Assembly: GCA_963925015.1 (NCBI GenBank)
Contig: CAWUTX010000088.1
Coordinates: 1 to 31,639, forward strand
Length of the DNA stretch: 31,639 nucleotides
Direction: 5' to 3'
Source of the DNA: JAQBXX01 sp963925015
GTDB taxonomy: Bacteria > Pseudomonadota > Gammaproteobacteria > SURF-13
Below, in pieces: positions 15,312 through 24,157 of this stretch; the first letter of the stretch is position 1, and the number at the start of each line of letters is the position of its first letter. The notes beneath the pieces are model-generated. The model was not told the origin of the DNA, did no database searches, and saw only the letters and a program-made list of their open reading frames with translations. A program made the position numbers and the translations under genes.

Positions 15312-16553
15312 GTGAGTCAGCGTCGCGTGGTGGTCACGGGGCTCGGCATGGTGTCGCCGGTCGGCCTTACGGTAAAGGAATCCTGGGCCAACATCCTGGC
15401 CGGCCAGAGCGGCATCGGCCCGATTACCCATTTCGATGTCACGGCCTTTCCGACCCGTTTTGGTGGCAGCGTGAAGAATTTCGATCCTGCGCACTACATG
15501 CCCGCCAAGGATGTCAAAAAGATGGATCCGTTCATCCATTACGGCATCGCGGCGGCGAAGGAGGCGGTTGAGGACGCAGGCCTCACCGTCACCGAAGAAA
15601 ACGCCGACTGCATCGGCGTCGCCATCGGCTCCGGCATCGGCGGGCTGCCCGGTATTGAGAAGGGCCACAGCGCCTATCTCGAAGGCGGGCCGCGCAAGAT
15701 TTCGCCGTTCTTCGTGCCGAGCAATATCATCAACATGATCTCCGGCCACGTCTCCATCATGTACGGCATGAAGGGGCCGAACATCGCCATCGTCACCGCG
15801 TGCTCCACCGGCTCGCACAACATCGGCGAGGCGGGGCGCATCATCGAGTACGGTGACGCCGATGTCATGATTGCGGGCGGCGCCGAGATGGCGACCTCGC
15901 CCACCGGCCTCGGCGGCTTCTGCGCTGCGCGCGCGCTGTCCACGCGTAACGATGACCCTGTCACCGCGAGCCGGCCGTGGGACAAGGAGCGCGACGGTTT
16001 CGTGCTGGGCGATGGTGCCGGCGTGCTGGTGCTGGAAGAGTACGAACACGCCAAACGCCGTGGCGCAAGGATTTACGCCGAACTTACCGGCTACGGCATG
16101 AGCGGCGACGGCTACCACATGACGCTGCCCGCAGAAGGCGGGGAGGGAGCCAAACGCTGCATGCAGCACGCGCTGCGCAATGCACACCTCGCGCCGGAAG
16201 CAGTCGATTATATCAATGCGCACGGCACCTCCACGTCGGCGGGTGACAAGGCCGAGACGCTTGCGATCAAAAGCGCCTTTGGCGCGCATGCCTACAAGGT
16301 GGCGGTCAGCTCCACCAAGTCCATGACCGGCCATCTGCTCGGCGCGGCGGGCGGCATCGAGGCGGTGTTCAGTGTGCTCGCGCTGCGCGACCAGGTGGCG
16401 CCGCCGACGATCAACCTGTTGACGCCCGATCCGGAGTGCGATCTGGATTATGTGCCGCACAGCGCACGGCAGATGAAGATCGATGCGGTGCTGTCAAACT
16501 CATTCGGCTTCGGCGGCACCAACTGCACGCTGGTGTTCAACCGGCTGCGCTGA
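15312..16553 (+). CDS. fabF: beta-ketoacyl-ACP synthase II
   Basis: Elongating condensing enzyme, 413 residues. The catalytic residues are Cys164 in VTACSTGSHNIGEA, His304 in NAHGTSTSAGD and His341 in SMTGHLLGAAGG. The N-terminus is SQRRVVVTGLGMVSPVG and the C-terminus NSFGFGGTNCTLVF. The start is GTG at 15312 with GAGG upstream. It is followed 20 bases later by pabB. A long frame on the opposite strand is a GC-codon shadow. Confidence 0.98.
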   Translation: MSQRRVVVTGLGMVSPVGLTVKESWANILAGQSGIGPITHFDVTAFPTRFGGSVKNFDPAHYMPAKDVKKMDPFIHYGIAAAKEAVEDAGLTVTEENADCIGVAIGSGIGGLPGIEKGHSAYLEGGPRKISPFFVPSNIINMISGHVSIMYGMKGPNIAIVTACSTGSHNIGEAGRIIEYGDADVMIAGGAEMATSPTGLGGFCAARALSTRNDDPVTASRPWDKERDGFVLGDGAGVLVLEEYEHAKRRGARIYAELTGYGMSGDGYHMTLPAEGGEGAKRCMQHALRNAHLAPEAVDYINAHGTSTSAGDKAETLAIKSAFGAHAYKVAVSSTKSMTGHLLGAAGGIEAVFSVLALRDQVAPPTINLLTPDPECDLDYVPHSARQMKIDAVLSNSFGFGGTNCTLVFNRLR

Positions 16554-16573
16554 GTTTCGTCAGCGGTCTGGCA

Positions 16574-17932
16574 ATGATGGCCGATCACTGCGCGCCCGAT
16601 TGCGATCTGCTGGCGCTGCACGCCCTCAATCCCGCGCGCTATCCCTATTTGCTGGAGAGCGTGGTGCACGGGACACCGGCAGCGCGTTATGACATCCTGT
16701 TCGCTTTCCCTGGCGCCACGCTGGAGCTTGCCGATCTAATCACGTTGCGTGGCCCGGCTGTTGAGGACACGGATTTCCTCGCGCAACTGGATCGCTGGTG
16801 GTCAACGGAGCAACAGCCCCACGACATGGCCGCATCGGCGCTGCCATTTCGCGGCGGCTGGTTTGTCTATCTCGGTTACGAGCTCGCCGCGCAGATCGAA
16901 CTCAGCCTGGGTTTGCCTGGGATACGCTCCGGATTACCGGTGGCGTTTGCCACGCGCATCCCAGCCGCGATCGTTCGCGATCACCTCACCCAAAGCATTC
17001 ACTTGATCGCCGAGCCGGGCAGCGAGGATTTGCTTGCACGCATGCGCGAGGATATCTTCGCGCTTGAAGAGGGTGCGGGCTCAGCGCCGCTGGCCTGGCC
17101 CGGAATCACGTTACAGGAAGATGCACCGCAGGAGTTTCTCGACGGCGTTGAACGCATCCTGCACTATATCCGCGAGGGCGATGTGTTTCAGGTGAATCTG
17201 TCGCGGCTATGGCGCGGACGATGTCATGCGTCCATCGACGTCGCCCAAATTTACCGGCGCTTGCGCGAATATAATCCGGCGCCCTTCGCCGGTCTTGCGC
17301 GCCATGGCCCGAGCGCCATCATCAGCTCGTCACCGGAGCGCCTGGTGCAGGTGCGCGGCGACGTGGTCGAAACCCGTCCTATCGCCGGTACGCGGCCACG
17401 GCAGGAAAATTACAGCAGCGACGATCTCGATACGGCCGCATTGCTCGCACACCCCAAGGAGCGCGCCGAGCACGTCATGCTGATTGATCTCGAACGCAAC
17501 GATCTGGGACGCGTGTGCGTGCCGGGGAGTGTGCGGGTGGACGAGTTGATGAGCGTCGAAAGCTACGCGCACGTGCATCATATTGTCTCCGATGTGCGTG
17601 GCGAACTGCGCCCAGGCACCACGCCGGGCGAGGTGTTGCGCGCGGTGTTTCCCGGTGGCACCATCACCGGCTGCCCCAAGGTGCGCTGCATGGAGATCAT
17701 CGCCGAGCTGGAGCGCGAACCGCGCGGCGCGTACACCGGGGCCATGGGTTACCTTAACCTCGACGGCGACATGGATTTCAACATATTGATACGCACCTTG
17801 ATTAAAGAGGGCGACGACATCAGCCTACGCGCCGGCGCCGGTATCGTCGCCGATTCCAGTCCGCAACGCGAACTGGAAGAGACGCGCGCCAAGGCGCGTG
17901 GCCTGCTGCGGGCGCTGGGCAGCGAGCCATGA
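16574..17932 (+). CDS. pabB: aminodeoxychorismate synthase component I
   Basis: Aminates chorismate to 4-amino-4-deoxychorismate for folate, using ammonia from PabA (not in the window). It has 452 residues from ATG 16574, or 451 from ATG 16577; the open frame upstream overlaps fabF and is not used. Motifs are SSSPERLVQV, ETRPIAGTRPR, MLIDLERNDLGRVC, GGTITGCPKVRCMEIIAELE and GAYTGAMGYL. The PIAGT box has Ala where E. coli PabB has the reactive Lys (PIKGT), so this is the PIAGT-type PabB; the identity is supported by overlap (ATGA) with pabC rather than trp genes. An anthranilate synthase is the less likely alternative. Confidence 0.9.
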   Translation: MMADHCAPDCDLLALHALNPARYPYLLESVVHGTPAARYDILFAFPGATLELADLITLRGPAVEDTDFLAQLDRWWSTEQQPHDMAASALPFRGGWFVYLGYELAAQIELSLGLPGIRSGLPVAFATRIPAAIVRDHLTQSIHLIAEPGSEDLLARMREDIFALEEGAGSAPLAWPGITLQEDAPQEFLDGVERILHYIREGDVFQVNLSRLWRGRCHASIDVAQIYRRLREYNPAPFAGLARHGPSAIISSSPERLVQVRGDVVETRPIAGTRPRQENYSSDDLDTAALLAHPKERAEHVMLIDLERNDLGRVCVPGSVRVDELMSVESYAHVHHIVSDVRGELRPGTTPGEVLRAVFPGGTITGCPKVRCMEIIAELEREPRGAYTGAMGYLNLDGDMDFNILIRTLIKEGDDISLRAGAGIVADSSPQRELEETRAKARGLLRALGSEP

Positions 17933-18753
17933 TGCTCATCAACGGCGAGACGGGAACAGCGGTCAGTGGGCAGGATCGCGGCCTGCATTACGGCGACGGC
18001 GTATTTGAGACGCTGGCGGTGCGTGAAGGTGCGCCGCTGTTGTGGGACAGGCATATGCAGCGCTTGTCTGCGGGCTGCGCACGTCTGGGCATCACGCCGC
18101 CCGATAGCGCGCTGCTCGAAGCCGAGGCGCGCCGGGTCTGTACTTCAAGCAGCACAGCGCAAGGCGTGCTCAAGATTATCATCACGCGCGGCGTAGGCGC
18201 GCGCGGCTATCGTGTGACCACGCCCGTGCCTGCAACTCGTATACTGGCGCTGCATCCGTGGCCGTCGTGGCCCGAAGAATTTGTGCAACACGGCGTGCGC
18301 GTGCGCGTGTGTGCCACGCGTCTCGGCCTCAACCCCGCGCTGGCCAGCATCAAGCACCTGAACCGCCTCGAACAGGTGCTGGCACGCAATGAATGGAGCG
18401 ACGCTGATATTCCCGAGGGCCTGATGCTGGATACTGCGGGCTGCGTCATCGAGGGCACCATGAGCAATGTGTTTGTGGTGCGTGACGGAAAATTATATAC
18501 GCCGGACCTATCGCGCTGCGGTATCGCCGGCATAGTACGCGGCTTGATAATGGAGCTGGCCGGAGAGTGGTCGCTGGAGTGCGCAATCACCGACCTCACT
18601 TTAAGCGATGTGAAAAATGCACACGAAGTATTCTTGTGTAATAGTTTGATCGGCGTGTGGCCGGTGCGTGAGATCGATGGCGTTCACCTCATATCCTGGC
18701 CGCTCACGCGTCGCATCGCTATCCGCGTCAATGAGGTCATGCACCCATGTTAA
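17929..18753 (+). CDS. pabC: aminodeoxychorismate lyase
   Basis: PLP-dependent class IV aminotransferase-fold enzyme that splits aminodeoxychorismate to p-aminobenzoate and pyruvate; 274 residues. Motifs are DRGLHYGDGVFET (16-28), the PLP Lys142 in SIKHLNRLEQVLARNE, and EGTMSNVFVV. The start overlaps the pabB stop as ATGA and the end overlaps mltG by 7 bases, so pabB, pabC and mltG are likely co-translated. A D-amino-acid or branched-chain aminotransferase is disfavoured by this context. Confidence 0.95.
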   Translation: MMLINGETGTAVSGQDRGLHYGDGVFETLAVREGAPLLWDRHMQRLSAGCARLGITPPDSALLEAEARRVCTSSSTAQGVLKIIITRGVGARGYRVTTPVPATRILALHPWPSWPEEFVQHGVRVRVCATRLGLNPALASIKHLNRLEQVLARNEWSDADIPEGLMLDTAGCVIEGTMSNVFVVRDGKLYTPDLSRCGIAGIVRGLIMELAGEWSLECAITDLTLSDVKNAHEVFLCNSLIGVWPVREIDGVHLISWPLTRRIAIRVNEVMHPC

Positions 18754-19784
18754 GACACCTGTTGAAATCGATCAGCCTGGCGTTGCTGGCCATTGTGATT
18801 CTTGCAATCGCATGGGGCGGCATGGAGTATCACCGCTTTACTACCACACCCCTCAACACGGGGAGTAGCAACATGAGCTATGAAGTTGCTCCCGGCATGA
18901 CACTGAAAAAAATCGCACACGATTTGCAGCAACGTGGAGTGTTGTCGCAGGCCTCATACCTCGTCTGGCTTTCGTATTTGCAGGATAAGGGCCGTAACGT
19001 CCGCGCGGGCGAGTACACGCTGGCGCCCGGCACCACGCCGTCACAACTGCTGGATCAGCTGGCCAGTGACAAGGTGATCGAGTATGCGCTCACGCTGGTA
19101 GAAGGCTGGACCTTCCGTCAGTTGATGGACGCGATAGAGCGGCATGAAAAATTGAGCCACACGCTGTCCGGCTTGGACGAGCGCGAGATCATGGCGAAGC
19201 TGGGTTTTGCAGGGCAGCATCCGGAAGGGCGCTTTTATCCAGACACCTATCACTTTCCGAAAGATACCACCGACGTCGCATTCCTGCAACGCGCCTACCG
19301 CGCCATGGATCAGCGCCTGCAGCAGGCGTGGCAGAAGCGCAGCGCAGGGTTGCCGCTGCGCACGCCCGATGAAGCATTGACGCTGGCCTCCATCGTGGAA
19401 AAGGAAACCGGGCTTGCGAGCGAACGGCCGCTGATTGCGGGCGTGTTTGTACGGCGTTTGCAGATGGGCATGCGGTTGCAAACCGACCCGACAGTGATCT
19501 ACGGTCTGGGGCCGTCATTTGACGGTAACCTGCGGCGCCGTGATCTTCAGTCCGATACGCCTTACAATACCTACATACGCACCGGACTGCCGCCCACTCC
19601 CATCGCCATGCCAGGCATCGACGCCATTCATGCCGTGCTGCATCCGAAGCCCGGTGACGCGCTTTACTTTGTCGCGCGTGGTGACGGCGGCCACGTGTTT
19701 TCCGCGACGCTTGGGCAGCACAATCGCGCCGTATTCAAATATCAACTCGGCGGTACTCGCCGTACGACAGAGGCACAACAATAA
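18747..19784 (+). CDS. mltG: endolytic murein transglycosylase MltG
   Basis: Inner-membrane lytic transglycosylase that ends nascent glycan strands; 345 residues. A membrane anchor lies at about residues 7-26 (SISLALLAIVILAIAWGG), then a LysM-like region, then the YceG domain with EGRFYPDTYHF (160-170), the catalytic Glu218 in ASIVEKET, TDPTVIYGLG and PTPIAMPGIDAIHA. The catalytic Glu falls at the same number as in E. coli. It is flanked by pabC and tmk as in many gammaproteobacteria. Its stop overlaps the tmk ATG by one base (TAATG). Confidence 0.96.
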   Translation: MLRHLLKSISLALLAIVILAIAWGGMEYHRFTTTPLNTGSSNMSYEVAPGMTLKKIAHDLQQRGVLSQASYLVWLSYLQDKGRNVRAGEYTLAPGTTPSQLLDQLASDKVIEYALTLVEGWTFRQLMDAIERHEKLSHTLSGLDEREIMAKLGFAGQHPEGRFYPDTYHFPKDTTDVAFLQRAYRAMDQRLQQAWQKRSAGLPLRTPDEALTLASIVEKETGLASERPLIAGVFVRRLQMGMRLQTDPTVIYGLGPSFDGNLRRRDLQSDTPYNTYIRTGLPPTPIAMPGIDAIHAVLHPKPGDALYFVARGDGGHVFSATLGQHNRAVFKYQLGGTRRTTEAQQ

Positions 19785-20410
19785 TGACCGCACGTTTCAT
19801 CACGGTGGAGGGTATTGAGGGCGCGGGCAAGAGCACCAATATCGCCTTTATCAAACAGCGCCTGCTGAATGCAAAAAAGAACGTCGTGGTGACACGCGAA
19901 CCCGGCGGCACGCCGCTCGGCGAACAGATACGTGACGTGCTGCTCAGTCATCGCAATGACGGCATGGCCGTGGACACCGAACTGTTGTTGATGTTTGCCG
20001 CGCGCGCCGAACACCTCGCGCGCGTGATTCGCCCCGCACTCGACGCCGGGCAGTGGGTGCTGTGCGACCGCTTCACCGAGGCGACTTATGCCTACCAGGG
20101 CGGCGGGCGTGGCATCGCGGAAGAACGCATCGCGCAACTTGAAGAATGGCTGCAAGGCACTCTGCGACCAGATCTCACGCTGCTGCTTGATCTGCCCCCC
20201 GCGCTCGGGCTGGAACGTGCCGGAAGGCGCAACGCGACGCGCGACCGCTTCGAGAGCGAGCAGCTCGCATTTTTCGAACGCGTGAGCGCCAACTATTTGC
20301 AGCAGGCGGCGCTGCACCCAGAGCGCTACCGCGTGATTGACGCCGCTCAGGAATTGCCAGCTGTGCAGGCGCAGATCGCCCAAGCGCTGGACGCGATCAC
20401 ACGTGACTGA
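19784..20410 (+). CDS. tmk: thymidylate kinase
   Basis: Phosphorylates dTMP to dTDP; 208 residues. P-loop EGIEGAGKST (about 9-18), the TMP-binding region DRFTEATYAYQGGGRG, and the LID Arg cluster in RAGRRNATRDRFESE. It is the bacterial type with an Arg-bearing LID and a P-loop without basic residue besides Lys. It is coupled to mltG by TAATG and overlaps the holB GTG start by 8 bases. Confidence 0.97.
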   Translation: MTARFITVEGIEGAGKSTNIAFIKQRLLNAKKNVVVTREPGGTPLGEQIRDVLLSHRNDGMAVDTELLLMFAARAEHLARVIRPALDAGQWVLCDRFTEATYAYQGGGRGIAEERIAQLEEWLQGTLRPDLTLLLDLPPALGLERAGRRNATRDRFESEQLAFFERVSANYLQQAALHPERYRVIDAAQELPAVQAQIAQALDAITRD

Positions 20411-21452
20411 TATACCCTCCGGCATAACCTCCGGGACAACCCCCGGCAACGCCGGGAAAATCCTGCCTTGGCAGCACGCGCGCTGGCAGGAGATGCTGGT
20501 GTGGCGAGCGAGCGGGCGGCTGCCACACGCGCTCTTGTTATGCGGCATGCGCGGAGTGGGCAAGCAACACTTTGCCGCCACCTTCGCACAGGCACTGTTG
20601 TGCGCGCAGCCTGCCCCCGATGGTCAGGCGTGTCAGACGTGCCGTCCCTGCCTGCTGTTTCGGGCGGGCACGCATCCCGACTACCAGCCGATCACGCCGG
20701 CGGAGGAGAGCAAATCCATCGTCATTGACCGGATACGTGAATTGAACGCGTCGCTCGCGTTCAAGAGTCACGGCGAGGGGTACAAAATCGCCGCCCTGTG
20801 GCCTGCCGACCGCATGAATACCGCCGCCGCCAACGCTCTGCTCAAAACGCTCGAAGAGCCGTCGGCACATACGCTGCTGATGCTGATCACGAGCCGCCCC
20901 GCCGCGCTGCCGGCCACGGTACGCAGCCGCTGCCAGCGGATTAATTTCACATTACCACCGCCTGATCTCGCGCTGTCATGGTTGCGTGAGCGTCTGGGCA
21001 CTGCGCACGACGCGGCGCAACTCCTCGCGCTTGCCGGTGGTGCGCCACTCAAGGCGATTGCGCTTGCGCACAACGGCATGCCGCTGCATCGTGCCGCCAT
21101 GCTCGAAGACCTCGATGGCTTGCAACGCGGGCTGGCCGATCCGGTCGCCCGCGCGGCAGCGTGGGTGGAGTGGGGCGCCACGGATTGTGTCGAGTGGCTG
21201 TTCGGTTATATTGCAGACATGATTCGTTTGAAATCAGCGTCGCATCCACCGCGCCTTAAAAATCCGGACATGAATGCCCAGCTCCAACGTATTTCAAAAC
21301 GGACGGAACTGAGCGTGCTTTACCGCCATCTGGAGCGGACGCAGGATACGCTACGGCTGCTGTCGACCCAGGTAAATCCTCAGTCTCTACTGGAAGATGC
21401 CCTGATCGGCTGGGCGGTGGACAACACTGCGGCGTCATCCCAGTCTGCTTGA
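20403..21452 (+). CDS. holB: DNA polymerase III subunit delta'
   Basis: Clamp-loader delta' subunit, about 349 residues. The first ATG of the frame would lie far inside tmk, so the GTG at 20403 is chosen; it overlaps tmk by 8 bases and starts near the conserved LPWQ. Features are a degenerate P-loop (GMRGVGKQHF), the four-Cys zinc module in CAQPAPDGQACQTCRPC, LLKTLEEPS and the SRCQR sensor motif. The family typically has about 330 residues. Loads the sliding clamp during replication. Confidence 0.93.
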   Translation: MTDIPSGITSGTTPGNAGKILPWQHARWQEMLVWRASGRLPHALLLCGMRGVGKQHFAATFAQALLCAQPAPDGQACQTCRPCLLFRAGTHPDYQPITPAEESKSIVIDRIRELNASLAFKSHGEGYKIAALWPADRMNTAAANALLKTLEEPSAHTLLMLITSRPAALPATVRSRCQRINFTLPPPDLALSWLRERLGTAHDAAQLLALAGGAPLKAIALAHNGMPLHRAAMLEDLDGLQRGLADPVARAAAWVEWGATDCVEWLFGYIADMIRLKSASHPPRLKNPDMNAQLQRISKRTELSVLYRHLERTQDTLRLLSTQVNPQSLLEDALIGWAVDNTAASSQSA

Positions 21453-21517
21453 TTATTAGTGCATGGGCACGATTTCTTGTTATAGTTTATTAAGATTATC
21501 AGCGTAGAGTAGGGCAC

Positions 21518-21889
21518 ATGGCTGAAGTACCAAAATCCGCACCCCCTGCGATGGGACGACAGGGCATCATGTCGCTGTCACTCAAGGACAAGGGCGCGCT
21601 ATACGCCGCTTACATGCCGTTTATCAAGAACGGCGGGATGTTCATTCCCAGCGCCAAGGTCTACCAGTTGGGTGACGAGGTATTTATTCTGCTCACGCTG
21701 ATGGATGAGACAGAAAAACTGCCTGTCGCCGGCCGCATCGTCTGGCTCACCCCCAAAGGAGCACAGGGAAATCGCCCCGCCGGCATCGGCGTGCAGTTTA
21801 GCGAGATAGACGGCGGCGCCACGCGCAACAAGATTGAGGGCTATCTCGCCGGCCTACTACAGGCCGAGCGTGCAACCAATACCCTGTAG
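21518..21889 (+). CDS. pilZ: type IV pilus assembly PilZ-domain protein
   Basis: A 123-residue PilZ-domain protein of the type IV pilus biogenesis class. It includes LSLKDKGALYAAYMPF, GGMFIPS, GDEVFILLTLMD, VAGRIVWLTP, RPAGIGVQF and the C-terminal EGYLAGLL. It lacks the usual RxxxR c-di-GMP-binding motif in the N-terminal part, as does Pseudomonas PilZ, so it probably acts in pilus extension through other proteins. It occupies the same holB-pilZ-tatD position as in pseudomonads, and signals an organism with type IV pili. It starts 65 bases after holB. Confidence 0.93.
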   Translation: MAEVPKSAPPAMGRQGIMSLSLKDKGALYAAYMPFIKNGGMFIPSAKVYQLGDEVFILLTLMDETEKLPVAGRIVWLTPKGAQGNRPAGIGVQFSEIDGGATRNKIEGYLAGLLQAERATNTL

Positions 21890-21898
21890 GGCAAGGGT

Positions 21899-22675
21899 AT
21901 GCTGATTGACTCGCACTGCCACCTCGACCGGCTCGATTTTGGCGCGCTGGGTGGCGATCTCGATCATGTCCTCCAGAACGCACGGCAGCAGGGCGTAGAG
22001 CACCTGCTGAGTGTGTGCGTGAACCTCGAAACCTTTCCAGCGGTACTCGCTATCGCCGAACAATATCCCTTCATATATGCCTCTGTCGGCGTACACCCCG
22101 ACGAACGCGACTGTCATGAGCCGACAGTGGATGAGCTTGTCGCGCTGGCGCAGCACCCCAAGATCGTCGCCATCGGCGAGACCGGTCTCGACTACTTCCA
22201 CTGCAAGGGTGACGTTGGCTGGCAGCAGGAGCGCTTCCGCACCCATATTCGTGCTGCACTGCGTGTCGGCAAGCCACTCATCGTGCACAGCCGCGAAGCC
22301 AAGACAGACACCGTGCGTATCCTGCGTGAAGAAGGCGCCGAGCGGGCAGGCGGCGTGATCCACTGCTTTACCGAGGACTGGGAAATGGCCCAGGCGGCGC
22401 TGGCCCTCAACTTCTACATCTCGTTTTCCGGCATCGTTACCTTCAACAGCGCCCACACCCTGCGTGACGTCGCCGCGCGTGTGCCGCTGAACCGCATGTT
22501 GATAGAAACCGATTCCCCTTATCTCGCCCCGGTTCCGAAACGGGGCAAGACCAACCAGCCCGCCTATGTGCGCCATGTCGCCGAGCGCATTGCAGAAGTG
22601 CGCAATATCCCACTATCCACAGTCGAAGAGGCCACCTCTGATAACTTTATAATACTTTTTAATATTACCTGCTAG
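21899..22675 (+). CDS. tatD: TatD family metal-dependent deoxyribonuclease
   Basis: Metallohydrolase of the TatD group with 3'-5' exonuclease activity on DNA; 258 residues. Metal-binding motifs are DSHCHLD (His6, His8), the Glu in GETGLDYF, the His in VHSREA, HCFTED and ETDSPYLAP. It begins 9 bases after pilZ. The last codons (NFIILFNITC) are abnormally AT-rich and run into an AT-rich spacer, so the tail composition differs from the rest of the gene. Confidence 0.95.
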   Translation: MLIDSHCHLDRLDFGALGGDLDHVLQNARQQGVEHLLSVCVNLETFPAVLAIAEQYPFIYASVGVHPDERDCHEPTVDELVALAQHPKIVAIGETGLDYFHCKGDVGWQQERFRTHIRAALRVGKPLIVHSREAKTDTVRILREEGAERAGGVIHCFTEDWEMAQAALALNFYISFSGIVTFNSAHTLRDVAARVPLNRMLIETDSPYLAPVPKRGKTNQPAYVRHVAERIAEVRNIPLSTVEEATSDNFIILFNITC

Positions 22676-22839
22676 TTATTGTTTATATTAATTTAGTTAT
22701 AATTTATTATTCGTATAATATATATTATGTTAAATAATATAGAGCATACGTCTCACCAGGCTTCCGCCAACAAGTTTGCCTAATCAGCCTTTTCGACACC
22801 TCACATCCCCTTTCTTTAAAAAACCAACGATAATGCCGC
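22676..22839. other. AT-rich spacer between tatD and srkA
   Basis: The first 70 or so bases are almost pure A/T (TTTATATTAATTTAGTTATA is representative) with several TATAAT-like strings, while the second half is of ordinary composition. No gene is seen. It could contain a promoter for srkA, but many -10 candidates occur and none is paired with a clear -35. Confidence 0.5.
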
Positions 22840-23826
22840 ATGGAAACAACAGAAACCACGCCCTATGCGGTGCTCACGCCGGACTGCGTGCTCGATGCGC
22901 TGGAAAGTGTGGGATTGAGGGGCGACGGTCGCCTGCTCGCCCTTAACAGCTACGAAAACCGCGTCTATCAAGTCGGCATGGACGAAGGCCCGCCGACGGT
23001 GGCGAAGTTTTATCGTCCCGGACGCTGGTCTGACGCCGCCATTCTGGAAGAGCATGCGTTCGTGCAGGAACTTGTCGAGCACGAGATTCCGGTCGTTGCA
23101 CCCCTGCCCCTAAGCGGACAAACACTGCACACCTTTGGTGCCTTTCGTTTCGCCGTTTACCCACGACAAAGCGGCCGTGCGCCGGAGTTCGATGATCCCA
23201 CCACCCTTGAATGGATGGGCCGTTTTATCGGGCGCATCCACGCGGTCGGCGCGGTGCGACCGTTTCTTACCCGGCCCACACTGGATATCACGAGCTTCGG
23301 CGTAGAGCCGCGTGATTACCTGCTCGCACACGGCTTCATACCCACCGATCTCATGGATGCATGGAAAAGCGTTGTGACGCAAGCGTTGGACGGCGTCCGA
23401 CGCTGTTATGCGCGCGCCGGCGAGGTGCGTATCTTGCGCCTGCACGGCGACTGCTATGCCGGCAATGTGCTGTGGGCCGCTGACGGCCCGCATTTCGTCG
23501 ACTTCGATGACAGCCGCATGGGGCCCGCCGTGCAGGACTTGTGGATGCTGCTTTCGGGCGAGCGTTACTCGATGCAGCGCCAGCTCGGCGACGTGCTCGT
23601 CGGCTACGAGGATTTCTGCGACTTCGATGCGCGTGAGCTGTATCTGGTAGAGGCGCTACGCACGCTGCGCCTGATTCACTACTCGGCGTGGCTGGCCCGG
23701 CGCTGGGACGACCCCGCCTTCCCCGCCGCCTTCCCCTGGTTCAACACCCAGCGCTACTGGCAGGATCGCATCCTCGAACTGCGCGAGCAGGTGGCGCTGA
23801 TGGATGAGCCGCCTCTCGCTGCGTGA
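22840..23826 (+). CDS. srkA: stress response kinase A (YihE/RdoA)
   Basis: Eukaryotic-like Ser/Thr kinase of the SrkA/YihE family, 328 residues, which lowers stress-induced cell death in E. coli. Motifs are LNSYENRVYQVGM (35-47), AKFYRPGRWSDAAILEEH with Lys56 and Glu70, the catalytic loop LHGDCYAGNVLW with Asp204 and Asn209, and VDFDDSRMGPAVQDLWMLLSG with metal-binding Asp221. It starts METTETTPY with no clear SD. E. coli srkA precedes dsbA; here it stands alone. Confidence 0.95.
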   Translation: METTETTPYAVLTPDCVLDALESVGLRGDGRLLALNSYENRVYQVGMDEGPPTVAKFYRPGRWSDAAILEEHAFVQELVEHEIPVVAPLPLSGQTLHTFGAFRFAVYPRQSGRAPEFDDPTTLEWMGRFIGRIHAVGAVRPFLTRPTLDITSFGVEPRDYLLAHGFIPTDLMDAWKSVVTQALDGVRRCYARAGEVRILRLHGDCYAGNVLWAADGPHFVDFDDSRMGPAVQDLWMLLSGERYSMQRQLGDVLVGYEDFCDFDARELYLVEALRTLRLIHYSAWLARRWDDPAFPAAFPWFNTQRYWQDRILELREQVALMDEPPLAA

Positions 23827-23865
23827 CCCTCCCAGTGCTTGAGCGACTCAAGGATGAGGGGTAGT

Positions 23866-24087
23866 ATGGCCAAGCTAAACCCTGCAGGGGGTGAGCTATG
23901 CCCACCCAGACCTTCACCCATATTTCCAGTGCCCCCCTCCCTTACCCGGAACCAGCGGGCAATCATCCTCGTGTTGGTGATTGCTGTCGGGCTGCGGGGT
24001 TTACAGCAGTATCAGACCTACCAAAACACCTACTACATAGGCACACAGGCCATCACGCAAGATTCCGTCCTCAGCTGCGCAAAATAA
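23866..24087 (+). CDS. possible small single-pass membrane protein, 73 aa
   Basis: A frame starting MAKLNPAGGELCPP, with a Pro-rich N-terminus, then a hydrophobic segment AIILVLVIAVGLRGLQQY (about 36-53) and a Tyr/Gln/Thr-rich tail ending SCAK. GAGGGG lies 4 bases ahead of the ATG at 23866, which supports that start over one at 23839. I know no family. It fills most of the 331-base gap between srkA and the aldolase gene. Confidence 0.3.
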   Translation: MAKLNPAGGELCPPRPSPIFPVPPSLTRNQRAIILVLVIAVGLRGLQQYQTYQNTYYIGTQAITQDSVLSCAK

Positions 24088-24110
24088 CCCCGCCCGAAGG
24101 CGCCATATCA

Positions 24111-24143
24111 TGTAGGGTGAGCAAACGGATTTTGTTTGCCCAC
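24111..24143. repeat. TGTAGGGTGAGC hairpin ahead of the aldolase gene
   Basis: TGTAGGGTGAGCAAAC (24111-24126) pairs with GTTTGCCCAC (24134-24143), one mismatch, around GGATTTT. The motif GTAGGGTGGGC...GCCCAC is a familiar dispersed intergenic hairpin in environmental proteobacteria (from memory). It lies 14 bases before the aldolase ATG, directly before its SD GAGG. Only one copy is in the window. Confidence 0.5.
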
Positions 24144-24157
24144 AGCGAGGTGTCCGC

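Noticed and set aside
15246..16460. Minus-strand frame of about 404 codons opposite fabF
   Set aside because: Despite its length it is the shadow of fabF, whose catalytic triad is intact on the plus strand.
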